Below are positions 54,626 through 63,301 of a stretch of 64,000 bases of DNA, in pieces. Every line of letters starts with the position of its first letter. Within the stretch, counting starts at the first letter, position 1. Source of the DNA: Deltaproteobacteria bacterium (GTDB taxonomy: Bacteria; JAGRBM01; JAHCIT01); NCBI GenBank assembly GCA_026129095.1, contig JAHCIT010000003.1:62001-126000 (forward strand), in the 5' to 3' direction. The translations under genes and the position numbers were made by a program. Below the pieces are notes generated by a model that did not search any database, was not told where the DNA came from, and worked only from the letters and a program-made list of their open reading frames with translations.

Positions 54626-55545
54626 GCCGCCGGGACACGGCCAACCTGGTCGTTGCATTCGTGCTGGCCGTGGTGGCGTGGTCGTCGATCCGGCTGGGCG
54701 GTGATAACCAGTTGAATATCCAGGTGCCGCTTGAGGTTAGCAGCATACCATCCGGCCTGATTGTTACCGAAAAGCTGCGCGAGACGGCGATGGTGACGCT
54801 ACGCGGTTCGCGGGGGGGACTCTCCCGCCTCCGTCAGGATGATCTGGCGATCGAACTGGATCTTTCCGGACGGGCTGAGGGCGATGCCAACCTGGAACTG
54901 GACGGCACAAACGTGAAGGGCCTCCCGGTAGGTGTCGCCGTGGTCGGGGTTGCGCCTCCGGTGGTGAGCGTCAAACTGGAGGCGCTTCTGGAAGCACTGG
55001 TTCCGGTGCGTGAACAGCTTGCCGGTCCGGTCCCCGACGGTTTTCGTGTCAAGGTGGTCGAGATAAGGCCCTCGCAGGTGCTGTTCAAGGGCCCGGCACG
55101 GATCGGAAAAAAGCTGAAGGAGGTCCAGACCGAACCGGTCGAGATCAACGCACTTATCCGGTCACCCGACCGGGAAGCAGGCATCGTCGCTTCTCCTGAA
55201 GCCTTCCAGTATCTCTCTCCCCGGAGGGTAAATGTCCGGGCCGAGGTGACTGAGGAGACCATCGAGAAGAAACTGCTGCTCCCTGTCCGGATCAGTCACC
55301 GGGACGGCCATAACGTGCAGGTCACACCGGATGTGGTCAGTGTCACTATTTCCGGGCCAGCTTCACTGGTCAGGGGGTTGGGAGCCGCCAGTTTGCAGGC
55401 CGAGGTTGATTTCTCCCCGTATCCGCCGGGCCGTTACCGCCGGGTTTCGCCCAAGGTCCGCATGGAAGGGCCGGGACCGCTCACTGGTCTTGAAATCAGC
55501 TACACGCCCAAGCAGTTTGATATCGTGGTGACGGCGGGAAGATAA
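54622..55545 (+). CDS. cdaR: YbbR-domain regulator of CdaA
   Basis: A 307-residue membrane-anchored protein: a single N-terminal TM segment (NLVVAFVLAVVAWSSI) and three to four YbbR repeats, e.g. IQVPLEVSSIPSGLIVTE and LVPVREQLAGPVPDGFRVKV. In Firmicutes CdaR regulates CdaA activity from the outside; a similar role is inferred here. ATG 54622 overlaps the cdaA stop as ATGA. Confidence 0.9.
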   Translation: MSRRDTANLVVAFVLAVVAWSSIRLGGDNQLNIQVPLEVSSIPSGLIVTEKLRETAMVTLRGSRGGLSRLRQDDLAIELDLSGRAEGDANLELDGTNVKGLPVGVAVVGVAPPVVSVKLEALLEALVPVREQLAGPVPDGFRVKVVEIRPSQVLFKGPARIGKKLKEVQTEPVEINALIRSPDREAGIVASPEAFQYLSPRRVNVRAEVTEETIEKKLLLPVRISHRDGHNVQVTPDVVSVTISGPASLVRGLGAASLQAEVDFSPYPPGRYRRVSPKVRMEGPGPLTGLEISYTPKQFDIVVTAGR

Positions 55546-55563
55546 GAGAGTTTCGCAAACTGT

Positions 55564-56940
55564 ATGTCTGGCCAGAACGGAAACAGCAGGACGCTTTTCG
55601 GCACGGACGGAATCCGCGGGCTGGCAAACCAGTACCCGATGGATACGGGCACGGCGATGGCACTGGGCCGCTCGCTCGCCTGGGTGCTGCGTACAAGGGG
55701 AACTGCCCGGCCGAAGGTGCTGATTGGCAAGGACACGCGGCTCTCCTGCTACATGCTGGAGCATGCACTTGCGTCGGGTCTGTGCTCGATGGGAGCCGAC
55801 GTGACTCTGATCGGCCCCATGCCGACACCAGGCATTGCGTTCCTCGCCCATGACATGCGGACCGACGCCGGAATCGTCATCAGTGCCTCGCATAACCCTT
55901 ATCAGGACAACGGCATCAAGTTCTTTGACCGTCACGGTTTCAAACTGCCCGATGCCGAGGAGGCGGAGATCGAACGCTGGGTGAGAGAAGGGGTTCCTGC
56001 CGGAAGCCTGGCGACCGGCACCTCGGTGGGCCGGATCCGCCGCGTGGAGGATTCCGAGGGCCGCTACATCGTTCATGCCAAACAGACGTTTGATCCGTCA
56101 CTCACACTGGACGGCATGGTGGTGGCGCTCGACTGCGCCAACGGCGCAGCATACTTCGTCGCACCCAAGGTATTTGCCGAACTGGGTGCCGAGGTGTTTC
56201 CGATCGGCATTACACCCAATGGCATCAACATCAATAACGGGTACGGCTCCCTGTATCCGGAGAAAATGCAGGCTGAGGTTCTGGCCCGGAAGGCCCAGGC
56301 CGGAATCTCGCTTGATGGCGACGCCGACCGCGTGATTCTGGTGGATGAACGGGGTGAAGTGGTTGACGGCGACCAGATCATGGCGATCTGTGCCATTGAC
56401 CTGAAGGAACGGGGGCTGCTCCGCAAGAACACCGTCGTTGCCACGGTCATGAGCAACATGGGGCTGGAAGTGGCTCTCCGGCAGCATGGTATCTCGCTGG
56501 TGCGGGTACCGGTGGGAGACCGTTATGTCGTCGAGGAGCTTCGCCGCGGCGGCTACTGCTTCGGCGGCGAGCAGTCGGGCCACATGATCTTTCTCGACCA
56601 TGCGACGACTGGCGACGGAACCATCTGCGCCCTCCAGGTGCTGGGCGTGATGAAACGGACAGGGAAAAAACTGTCCGAACTCCGGGGCATCATGACGCCC
56701 ATGCCGCAGATTCTCTGGAACCTCAAGGTAAAAGAACGTGTTCCGCTGGAATCCGATCCGGCGGTTTCAAAGGCGATCCGGGAAACGGAAGAAACGCTGG
56801 GCGAAAACGGGCGTCTGCTGGTACGCTACTCGGGAACCGAGGCACTGCTCCGGGTGATGATGGAAGGCCCGGATGCCGGCCGTCTGAACGCGCTTCTGGA
56901 CCGGCTGGGGGGAACCCTGAAGGACCGGCTCGGAGCGTAA
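55564..56940 (+). CDS. glmM: Phosphoglucosamine mutase
   Basis: Converts glucosamine-6-phosphate to glucosamine-1-phosphate for UDP-GlcNAc. The 458 residues have the N-terminal FGTDGIRGLANQYPM, active-site Ser in VISASHNPYQDNGIKFFD, metal loop DGDADRVILVD, sugar-binding GGEQSGHM and C-terminal phosphate-binding VRYSGTEALLRVM. Length and motifs are usual. In Firmicutes GlmM binds and inhibits CdaA; the conserved gene order suggests a link here. It follows cdaR by 18 bp. Confidence 0.97.
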   Translation: MSGQNGNSRTLFGTDGIRGLANQYPMDTGTAMALGRSLAWVLRTRGTARPKVLIGKDTRLSCYMLEHALASGLCSMGADVTLIGPMPTPGIAFLAHDMRTDAGIVISASHNPYQDNGIKFFDRHGFKLPDAEEAEIERWVREGVPAGSLATGTSVGRIRRVEDSEGRYIVHAKQTFDPSLTLDGMVVALDCANGAAYFVAPKVFAELGAEVFPIGITPNGININNGYGSLYPEKMQAEVLARKAQAGISLDGDADRVILVDERGEVVDGDQIMAICAIDLKERGLLRKNTVVATVMSNMGLEVALRQHGISLVRVPVGDRYVVEELRRGGYCFGGEQSGHMIFLDHATTGDGTICALQVLGVMKRTGKKLSELRGIMTPMPQILWNLKVKERVPLESDPAVSKAIRETEETLGENGRLLVRYSGTEALLRVMMEGPDAGRLNALLDRLGGTLKDRLGA

Positions 56941-56952
56941 GGGGAAAAGATA

Positions 56953-57687
56953 ATGGCCAGGCTCTGCGTAAATATTGATCACGTCGCCACGGTGCGGCAG
57001 GCCCGCCGGACGGTGGAGCCGGACCCGGTCACGGCGGCGCTCTTGTGCGAACTGGGCGGGGCGCGTGGGATCACGGTTCACCTGCGTGAAGACAGGCGCC
57101 ATATCCAGGACCGGGATCTCCAGATTCTGCGGCAGGTGGTCCGAACGAAACTGAATCTGGAGATGGCCGCGACGCAGGAGATGGTGAAGATCGCCCTTCT
57201 GGTCAAGCCCGATCAGGTGACGCTGGTTCCCGAGCGGCGCGAGGAAGTGACTACCGAAGGCGGTCTTGATGTCGCCCTCTACCGCCAGCAGCTTCAGAAG
57301 TATGCCGGCCTGTTTCGTGAAGCGGGCATATCCCTGAGCCTGTTCATCGACCCCGATCCTGATCAGGTGCAGGCCGCCCATTTCGTTGGCGCGCAGTATG
57401 TGGAGCTCTGCACAGGTCCGTATTCGCTCGCCCGTACCGAGCTGGAACGTAAGCCCAAGTATGAAATGCTGGTGAACTCTGCCCGCATGGCCAAAAAGCT
57501 GGGGCTTCGCGTCAATGCAGGTCATGGACTTACCTACGAGAATGTCCGCCCGGTGGCGGCGTTGGAGGAAGTCGAAGAACTGAATATCGGGCACTCGATC
57601 GTTTCCCGGGCCATCCTCACCGGCATGGAACGCGCTGTTCGTGAAATGGCCGATATCATCCGGCAGGCACGTCACGAGCCCGACTGA
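56953..57687 (+). CDS. pdxJ: Pyridoxine 5'-phosphate synthase
   Basis: Final step of DXP-dependent vitamin B6 synthesis. The 244 residues contain [55 protein letters not shown] and [15 protein letters not shown], all typical. ATG 56953 lies 12 bp after glmM. In many relatives acpS sits between pdxJ and the next gene, but here the NAD(P)HX repair gene follows directly after 6 bp. Confidence 0.97.
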   Translation: MARLCVNIDHVATVRQARRTVEPDPVTAALLCELGGARGITVHLREDRRHIQDRDLQILRQVVRTKLNLEMAATQEMVKIALLVKPDQVTLVPERREEVTTEGGLDVALYRQQLQKYAGLFREAGISLSLFIDPDPDQVQAAHFVGAQYVELCTGPYSLARTELERKPKYEMLVNSARMAKKLGLRVNAGHGLTYENVRPVAALEEVEELNIGHSIVSRAILTGMERAVREMADIIRQARHEPD

Positions 57688-57693
57688 TTTCCA

Positions 57694-59247
57694 ATGAGAA
57701 AACTGGCCACATCGGTGGAGATGCGTGCGCTCGACACCGGCGCAATCCGGTCCGGTGTACCGGGCCTCGTGCTGATGGAACACGCCGGACACGGGACATT
57801 TGAGGCAATCCGCGAGCACGTTCGGGCTGAAGATATTGCACTGGGTGCCGTGATCCTTTGCGGCAAGGGGAATAACGGCGGTGACGGTTTCGTGATTGGG
57901 CGAAAGCTCCTCGAAATCGGCATCCCCGCTGTTGCGTATCTGCTCGGCCGTGTGCCGGACCTGGCAGGTGATGCGGCTGTGAATGCGCAGGCTTTCATCG
58001 CTGCCGGAGGTCCGGTCGTCCCGCTCGCTGCGGCAGCTGATATCCGCCGGTTCCGGGACGCGCTGGAAGGCGCCGGCCTGGCTGTGGATGCACTGTTTGG
58101 AACCGGTCTGAACTCGCCAGTGAAGGGGATTGCAGCACAGGCCATAGATGCGCTGAACTATGCCGGTATTTTCGTCTGTTCCGTGGATATTCCGAGCGGC
58201 ATTTCCGCCGACAATGGGGCTGTGATGAAGACGGCGGTACAGGCAGACCTGACCGTGACGTATGGCCTTGAAAAGCCGGGGCAGTTTCTGGAGCCTGGAC
58301 GCACGCACTGCGGGTACCTGCTGCTGGTTCCTATTCCGATCCCGGACAGTCACATCCAGAAGTTCCAGCCTTCGCATGAACTGGTCGATCCCGCCGGGGA
58401 AGGGTGGGATGCCGAACTGCGGAGCCGCGAGAATAATTCTCACAAAGGAACATACGGTCACGTGCTTGTGCTGGCCGGCACGCATGGGAAATCCGGCGCG
58501 GCGGTGCTGGCTGCATTGGGCGCCCATGCGGGAGGGGCTGGACTCGTGACAATCGCCGTCCCGCAATCGCTGGAACCGGTCGTTGCCGCACGCCAGCCTG
58601 AAACCATGACGCTGCTCCTTTCCGAGAGCACTCCGGACGGATGGGCGCCGGAAACCGCCCGGAGCATTCTCGACGCGCTGACGCCGGGGCACGTGCTTGT
58701 TCTCGGGCCGGGGATCCCGGTCGGAAAGGCGTCAGGTAGCGTTCTGCAAAAGATCCTTGCGGAGACGCAAATACCGGTCGTGCTCGATGCCGACGGTCTT
58801 AACCTTCTGGCGAACCTGAAGAAGGCGCCAAAGATAAAGGATCTGGTCCTGACGCCTCATCCGGGTGAAGCGGCCCGCCTTCTCGGGACCACAACGGCGA
58901 AAATCCAGGCAGACCGTGTGGGCGCGGCCAGGGCACTGGCAAAAAAATATGCCGCCACAATCGCATTGAAAGGCGCGGGAACAGTAATCGCCGCGCCGGG
59001 GAAGGCGGTTCGGCTGAATCCGACCGGAACCCCTGCCATGTCTACCGGCGGAATGGGGGATCTGCTTGCAGGGTTCATCGGCGGAATGCTGGCCTCCACC
59101 AGCCTTGATCCGGTCGAAGCCGTTACGCGGGCCGTCTGGATTCATGGCCGTGCGGCCGAAATGGCCGAAGCCCGGACCAAGCGGCCATCAGTCCTCGCCA
59201 CGGAAGTTTTCCAATATCTGGGCGAGGCATTCGAGGAGACGGGGTGA
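57694..59247 (+). CDS. nnr: Bifunctional NAD(P)HX epimerase/dehydratase
   Basis: Repairs hydrated NAD(P)H. The 517 residues have an N-terminal epimerase domain (GKGNNGGDGFVIGRKLLE; VDALFGTGLNSPVKG; CSVDIPSGIS, about 1-215) and a C-terminal ADP-dependent dehydratase domain (TPHPGEAARLLG; GAGTVIAAPGKAV; TGGMGDLLAGFIGGMLAS). Both catalytic motifs are intact. The stop overlaps tsaE. Confidence 0.96.
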   Translation: MRKLATSVEMRALDTGAIRSGVPGLVLMEHAGHGTFEAIREHVRAEDIALGAVILCGKGNNGGDGFVIGRKLLEIGIPAVAYLLGRVPDLAGDAAVNAQAFIAAGGPVVPLAAAADIRRFRDALEGAGLAVDALFGTGLNSPVKGIAAQAIDALNYAGIFVCSVDIPSGISADNGAVMKTAVQADLTVTYGLEKPGQFLEPGRTHCGYLLLVPIPIPDSHIQKFQPSHELVDPAGEGWDAELRSRENNSHKGTYGHVLVLAGTHGKSGAAVLAALGAHAGGAGLVTIAVPQSLEPVVAARQPETMTLLLSESTPDGWAPETARSILDALTPGHVLVLGPGIPVGKASGSVLQKILAETQIPVVLDADGLNLLANLKKAPKIKDLVLTPHPGEAARLLGTTTAKIQADRVGAARALAKKYAATIALKGAGTVIAAPGKAVRLNPTGTPAMSTGGMGDLLAGFIGGMLASTSLDPVEAVTRAVWIHGRAAEMAEARTKRPSVLATEVFQYLGEAFEETG

Positions 59248-59750
59248 AACGCCGCATGCCGGCTCAACCGGTCCCTGTTCGAAAGCTCTCGCTCCCCACG
59301 CTCGCCGCCACCCGCAAATGGGGCAGGGCTTTGGGCAGGGCGATCAGTGAAGGCCCGGTCTTTATTGCGTTGGACGGTGAACTGGGGGCAGGCAAGACGA
59401 CGCTGGTCCGGGCCATAGGCGAGGGGCTGAAACTGCCGGAACCCGCGCAGGTGACAAGTCCCACCTTCGCCATTCAGCACGTTTATGAGGGTGGCCGGCT
59501 GCCGGTTTACCATTTTGACTTCTATCGTCTAGGCGCACTAGACGAACTGCCCGATATCGGCTGGGATGACCTTCTTGGCGAGAACGCCGTGGTGATCGCC
59601 GAATGGGCGGAGAAGTTCCCTGAGGTCCTGCCCCCGGACCGGATCGAAATACTCCTGAGCCACGCTTCCCGTGGCCGGAAAGCGAAAGCGGCCCTTGTGG
59701 GCGCAGCCGCAATCAGTCCCGCGTTCTGTCGCTGGCTGGGGCGGTCCTGA
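59244..59750 (+). CDS. tsaE: tRNA threonylcarbamoyladenosine biosynthesis protein TsaE
   Basis: A P-loop ATPase that works with TsaB and TsaD to make t6A37 in tRNA. The 168 residues have Walker A DGELGAGKTTLVRAI, TSPTFAIQHVYEG and YHFDFYRLG, and the C-terminal VVIAEWAEKFPEVLP (Walker B-like, W). GTG 59244 overlaps the preceding stop codon; ATG 59256 is alternative. It is 10 bp before lysC. Confidence 0.95.
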   Translation: MKRRMPAQPVPVRKLSLPTLAATRKWGRALGRAISEGPVFIALDGELGAGKTTLVRAIGEGLKLPEPAQVTSPTFAIQHVYEGGRLPVYHFDFYRLGALDELPDIGWDDLLGENAVVIAEWAEKFPEVLPPDRIEILLSHASRGRKAKAALVGAAAISPAFCRWLGRS

Positions 59751-59760
59751 CCAGAAAACC

Positions 59761-60984
59761 ATGCCACTCGTTGTCATGAAATTCGGTGGTACGTCGGTCG
59801 GCTCGATCGAGCGGATCCAGAACGTTGCCCGCCGTGCGCTTGCGGCCCAGACGGCGGGCGACCGGGTTATTATTGTATCCAGTGCCATGTCGGGAGAAAC
59901 GAACCGCCTGATCGGGCTCGCCACTGAAATAACCAAATTGCCCGATCCTCGCGAGATGGACCAGCTCGTTTCAACGGGCGAGACCGTCGCCTGCGGACTG
60001 CTGGCCATCGCCATCCAGAATCTGGGGGGGAAAGCGAGAAGCTATACCGGCCCTCAGGTGCCTATCCGCACGGGCAGCGATTTCATGAAGGCACGCATCA
60101 CCGCCATTGAACCCGAGCGGCTTCTGCGTGACGTGGCCGCCGGGGTCATTCCCGTGGTCACCGGTTTTCAGGGGATCGATGCGGAAGGCAACGTGACGAC
60201 GCTGGGGCGGGGCGGTTCGGATCTTTCCGCTGTCGCCGTGGCAGCGGCAGTGAAGGCTGATCGCTGTGATATCTATACCGACGTGGATGGCGTTTATACG
60301 ACCGATCCCAACATGTGCCCTTCGGCCCGCAAGCTTGGCCGCATTACCCATGAGGAGATGCTGGAAGCGGCCAGCCTGGGGGCAAAAGTGCTGCAGACCC
60401 GGTCGGTCGAGTTCGCGATGAAGTGGAAAGTGCCCGTGCAGGTGCGGAGCAGCCTTTCGGATGCGCCAGGGACGATGATCGTCGAGGAGACAAAGGACAT
60501 GGAAGGTCTCATCGCCACGAACGTGGCCTATGACAAGAACGAGGCGAAAGTCACCGTGCAGAAGGTGCCGGACAAGCCGGGCATAGCAGCCCGGATTTTC
60601 AAGGCTATCGGCGATGCCAACATCAACGTGGACATGATTGTCCAGAACGTGTCGGCCGACGGAACCACCGATCTCACCTTCACCGTTACCAAGGCGGAAC
60701 TGGAGCGGACGCGGACGATTATTGAACCACTTGCCAAGGAGCTTGGCGCGGCAGGCGTCCAGACCGATTCGGCCATCGCCAAGGTGTCGGTGGTGGGGCT
60801 GGGAATGCGGTCCTATGCCGGAGTGGCCAGCCGCATGTTCCAGGCGCTGGCCCGTGAAAGCATCAACGTCTTGATGATTTCGACCTCGGAGATTAGGATA
60901 TCGGTTGTCATCTCGGAGAAATATACCGAGTTGGCGGTGCGGACCCTCCACGATGAGTTCAAGCTAGGCGAAAATCCGGCCTGA
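59761..60984 (+). CDS. lysC: Aspartate kinase
   Basis: First enzyme of the aspartate family pathway to lysine, threonine, methionine and isoleucine. From ATG 59761 it has 407 residues: VVMKFGGTSVGSIERIQ, RGGSDLSAVAVAAAVKADRCDIYTDVDGVYTTDP and two C-terminal ACT domains (VTVQKVPDKPGIAARIF; VSVVGLGMRSYAGVASRMF) that bind lysine/threonine for feedback control. The monofunctional type with an internal beta-subunit frame is possible. The open frame back to 59671 overlaps tsaE and is not needed. cimA follows after a 155-bp leader. Confidence 0.96.
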   Translation: MPLVVMKFGGTSVGSIERIQNVARRALAAQTAGDRVIIVSSAMSGETNRLIGLATEITKLPDPREMDQLVSTGETVACGLLAIAIQNLGGKARSYTGPQVPIRTGSDFMKARITAIEPERLLRDVAAGVIPVVTGFQGIDAEGNVTTLGRGGSDLSAVAVAAAVKADRCDIYTDVDGVYTTDPNMCPSARKLGRITHEEMLEAASLGAKVLQTRSVEFAMKWKVPVQVRSSLSDAPGTMIVEETKDMEGLIATNVAYDKNEAKVTVQKVPDKPGIAARIFKAIGDANINVDMIVQNVSADGTTDLTFTVTKAELERTRTIIEPLAKELGAAGVQTDSAIAKVSVVGLGMRSYAGVASRMFQALARESINVLMISTSEIRISVVISEKYTELAVRTLHDEFKLGENPA

Positions 60985-61026
60985 ACCAACCGCCGGGAGG
61001 CGCATGAAAGGCCGGAAAACATACAA

Positions 61027-61059
61027 ATGGCCGCGCTCTCGATTTCCATTATTATCTGA
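61027..61059 (+). CDS. Isoleucine-rich leader peptide of cimA
   Basis: ATG at 61027 opens a 10-codon frame, MAALSISIII, closing at TGA 61057-61059. Four of the last five sense codons are Ile (ATT, ATT, ATT, ATC). CCGGAAAA at 61012-61019 is a plausible ribosome binding site, 7-8 bp upstream. Hairpin 1 starts 3 nt after the stop codon. This matches leader peptides of attenuated ilv and leu operons. It is inferred to sense charged tRNA-Ile. It is too short for ordinary gene callers. Confidence 0.7.
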   Translation: MAALSISIII

Positions 61060-61062
61060 CTC

Positions 61063-61134
61063 GGGCGGACCCGGCTGGTCCCGCCCTGCCTCACCTGACC
61101 GCCAAGGGGCGGACGGGGAGGGAGAGGTTTTTTT
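61063..61134 (+). promoter_or_regulatory. Putative transcription attenuator upstream of cimA
   Basis: Segment 1, GGGCGGACC (61063-61071), pairs with segment 2, GGTCCCGCCC (61077-61086), with one bulge. Segment 2 can instead pair with segment 3 at 61106-61114, because GGGCGGAC occurs identically at 61063-61070 and 61107-61114. Segment 3 also forms the terminator stem with CCTC(A)CCTGACCGCC (61089-61103) and GGCGGACGGGGAGG (61108-61121), with a bulged A and an A-A mismatch, closing on loop AAGG. Six bases later come seven Ts (61128-61134). The cimA ATG is at 61140, so its Shine-Dalgarno lies in the terminator arm. Confidence 0.65.
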
Positions 61135-61139
61135 GACAC

Positions 61140-62762
61140 ATGACACCGCCGGCAAAAGCACTTTCGGCTTCCGCGCACAGGCGCAGGGTTGAGATATACG
61201 ACACGACCTTGAGGGATGGCTCCCAGTGCGAGGACGTCAACTTCAGCGTTGAGGACAAGATTACTGTCGCCCGGGCACTGGATGAACTTGGCATCCACTA
61301 TCTGGAAGGTGGCTGGCCGGGATCGAACCCCCGCGATGTGGAGTTTTTCAGCCGCATCCGGAAGGTGAAGTTCGAACGTTCGAAGCTGTCGGCCTTCGGT
61401 TCGACACGCAGACCCGGATTACAGGCGTCGAAGGATCCCAACCTGAAGGCACTGGTTGAGTCCGGCGCACCGGTGGCCTGCATTTTCGGGAAGTCATGGG
61501 ATTTCCATGTGACAAAGGCGCTGGAGATTTCTCTGGAGGAAAATCTCGATCTCATTCATGACTCGGTGAAATACCTGAAACGGCACGTCGACAAGGTGTT
61601 TTTCGACGCTGAACATTTCTTTGACGGCTACCGGACGAACCCCGCCTTTGCTCTGCAGGTGCTGAGAAGTGCCCGGGATGCCGGGGCTGACGTGCTCGTC
61701 CTGTGCGACACGAATGGCGGCTCGCTTCCCTCATGGGTCGGATCGGTGGTCGGGGACGTCCGGAAGGAACTCCCCGGCGCGGAGCTGGGCATTCATGCCC
61801 ACAATGACACCGAATGCGGTGTTGCCAATGCCATTGCTGCGGTTGAGGCGGGTGCAGGCCAGGTGCAGGGCACGATCAACGGCATCGGCGAACGGTGCGG
61901 GAACGCGAATCTCGTCTCGATCATTCCGAACCTGCAACTGAAACTGGGCCTCGATGTCGTTACACCGAAGCAGCTCCGCTCGTTGCGCGATGTCTCGCGC
62001 CTGCTGTATGAACTCCTGAACATGCCTCCATGGAAGCGCCAGCCCTACGTGGGCGATTCCGCGTTCGCCCACAAGGGCGGGATCCATGTGTCGGCTGTGC
62101 AGAAATACGCCAGCACATACGAGCACATCGAACCCGAACTGGTCGGAAGCAGCCACCGGATTCTGGTCAGTGATCTCGCGGGGCAGAGCAACGTCCTCTA
62201 CAAGGCCAAGGAGTTCCATATCGACCTTGCGAAGAACAGCCCGGCAACCCGCGAGATTCTCGACCAGCTGAAAACTCTGGAACACGCGGGCTACCAGTAT
62301 GAGGGTGCCGAGGCATCGTTTGAGCTGCTGATGCAGAGGGCGCTTCACAAGGAAAACCACCGGAAGGGCTTCCGGCTGGTGGGTTTTCGCGTGATCGACG
62401 AAAAACGGGCCGAGGGTGAAGAACCCCTGTCGGAGGCAACCGTCCAGATTGAGGTGGATGGGCAGGTCTCCCACTCGGTTGCCTTGGGAAACGGACCCGT
62501 GAATGCGCTGGACGGCGCGCTCCGGAAAAGCCTGATCCCGTTCTATCCGGAACTGAAGGACGTGGAACTGCTCGACTACAAGGTCCGTGTCATCGCCGGC
62601 GAAAAGGGCACAGGATCATTTGTCCGTGTCCTCATCGAATCGGGTGATGGCAAGGACCGCTGGGGTACCGTGGGCGTCTCCCACGACATCATCGAGGCTA
62701 GCTACCAGGCACTGGCTGACTCGATCGCCTACAAGCTGTACAAGGACAAAAAGAAAGGGTAA
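61140..62762 (+). CDS. cimA: (R)-citramalate synthase
   Basis: Condenses pyruvate and acetyl-CoA to (R)-citramalate, giving isoleucine without threonine. The 540 residues open with YDTTLRDGSQCEDVNFSVED (metal-binding Asp and Arg), then a TIM-barrel core with LCDTNGG, GIHAHNDTECGVANAIAAVEAGAGQV and NGIGERCGNANL, and the C-terminal LeuA-like regulatory domain (about 400-530). This is the long LeuA-like CimA type found in Geobacter. The upstream leader with four Ile codons fits isoleucine rather than leucine synthesis. 2-isopropylmalate synthase is the alternative, less likely. ATG 61140 lies 6 bp after a T tract. Confidence 0.93.
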   Translation: MTPPAKALSASAHRRRVEIYDTTLRDGSQCEDVNFSVEDKITVARALDELGIHYLEGGWPGSNPRDVEFFSRIRKVKFERSKLSAFGSTRRPGLQASKDPNLKALVESGAPVACIFGKSWDFHVTKALEISLEENLDLIHDSVKYLKRHVDKVFFDAEHFFDGYRTNPAFALQVLRSARDAGADVLVLCDTNGGSLPSWVGSVVGDVRKELPGAELGIHAHNDTECGVANAIAAVEAGAGQVQGTINGIGERCGNANLVSIIPNLQLKLGLDVVTPKQLRSLRDVSRLLYELLNMPPWKRQPYVGDSAFAHKGGIHVSAVQKYASTYEHIEPELVGSSHRILVSDLAGQSNVLYKAKEFHIDLAKNSPATREILDQLKTLEHAGYQYEGAEASFELLMQRALHKENHRKGFRLVGFRVIDEKRAEGEEPLSEATVQIEVDGQVSHSVALGNGPVNALDGALRKSLIPFYPELKDVELLDYKVRVIAGEKGTGSFVRVLIESGDGKDRWGTVGVSHDIIEASYQALADSIAYKLYKDKKKG

Positions 62763-62790
62763 CTGGCGCCTTTTGTGACAGCCTGCTGGG

Positions 62791-62821
62791 GCTTCACGGC
62801 TCCCTGGGGAGAGCCTGAAGC
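62791..62821 (+). other. Strong hairpin in cimA-rpsP spacer
   Basis: GCTTCA (62791-62796), one unpaired C, GGCTC (62798-62802), loop CCTGGGGA, GAGCC (62811-62815) and TGAAGC (62816-62821) give an 11-bp stem. There is no T tract. It could end cimA transcription, protect the rpsP message or be a binding site. The rest of the 208-bp spacer (62763-62970) holds only a short CCGGACCTTCGG hairpin. Confidence 0.45.
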
Positions 62822-62970
62822 TGTGTGCATTTCGGCACGCTTCGAATGGTCTTGCTTTCAGCAGGGTTTTCCTTTAGAAATGGCCCTCCGGACCTTCGGA
62901 AGCCTTGTGTGGCTTTTGAAGGAACCCGTTGAAAAGATTGAGGTTTCCAGGAGCAAGCGAGAGATTCTTT

Positions 62971-63219
62971 ATGGTAGTGATCCGACTTTCCCGCCGCGGT
63001 AACCGGGGCCGTCCCGCCTACCGGATTGTGGCCGCTGACAAAACGAAGCCCCGTGATGGCCGTCATCTGGAGGTGCTCGGTACGCACATCCCGACCGGAA
63101 CCCAGCGTGGCACTACGCTTCACACCGAACGCATCCAGTACTGGCTGTCGAAGGGTGCACAGCCGTCGGAAACCGTCCGTGCGCTGCTGAAAAAGCAGGG
63201 CGTTCAGCTCCCGAATTAA
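62971..63219 (+). CDS. rpsP: 30S ribosomal protein S16
   Basis: Structural protein of the small ribosomal subunit, 82 residues: VVIRLSRRGNRGRPAYRIVAAD and KPRDGRHLEVLGTHIP are diagnostic. ATG 62971 is used; 62929 in frame is an upstream start-like codon. rpsP heads the conserved order rpsP-khpA-rimM(-trmD-rplS), of which the first three are seen. The spacer before it presumably holds its promoter, but I cannot place -35 and -10 boxes with confidence. Confidence 0.96.
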   Translation: MVVIRLSRRGNRGRPAYRIVAADKTKPRDGRHLEVLGTHIPTGTQRGTTLHTERIQYWLSKGAQPSETVRALLKKQGVQLPN

Positions 63220-63301
63220 GTCAGGCGCTCCTCCTTCCTGAACAGTCCGGTTGGCATTTGCTGAACCGGCAAGGCAGCAGGCCGCCCGTTTGGAGATACC
63301 C

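Noticed and set aside
56767-58692. Minus-strand frame of 641 codons opposite glmM, pdxJ and nnr
   Set aside because: All three plus-strand genes carry intact family motifs; the antisense frame has none.
60985-61139. T-box riboswitch before cimA
   Set aside because: No T-box consensus or specifier loop; the leader instead has an Ile peptide with competing hairpins.
62763-62970. SRP (4.5S) RNA in the rpsP spacer
   Set aside because: The conserved GGTCAGG...GGAAGCAGC core is missing; only a simple hairpin is present.
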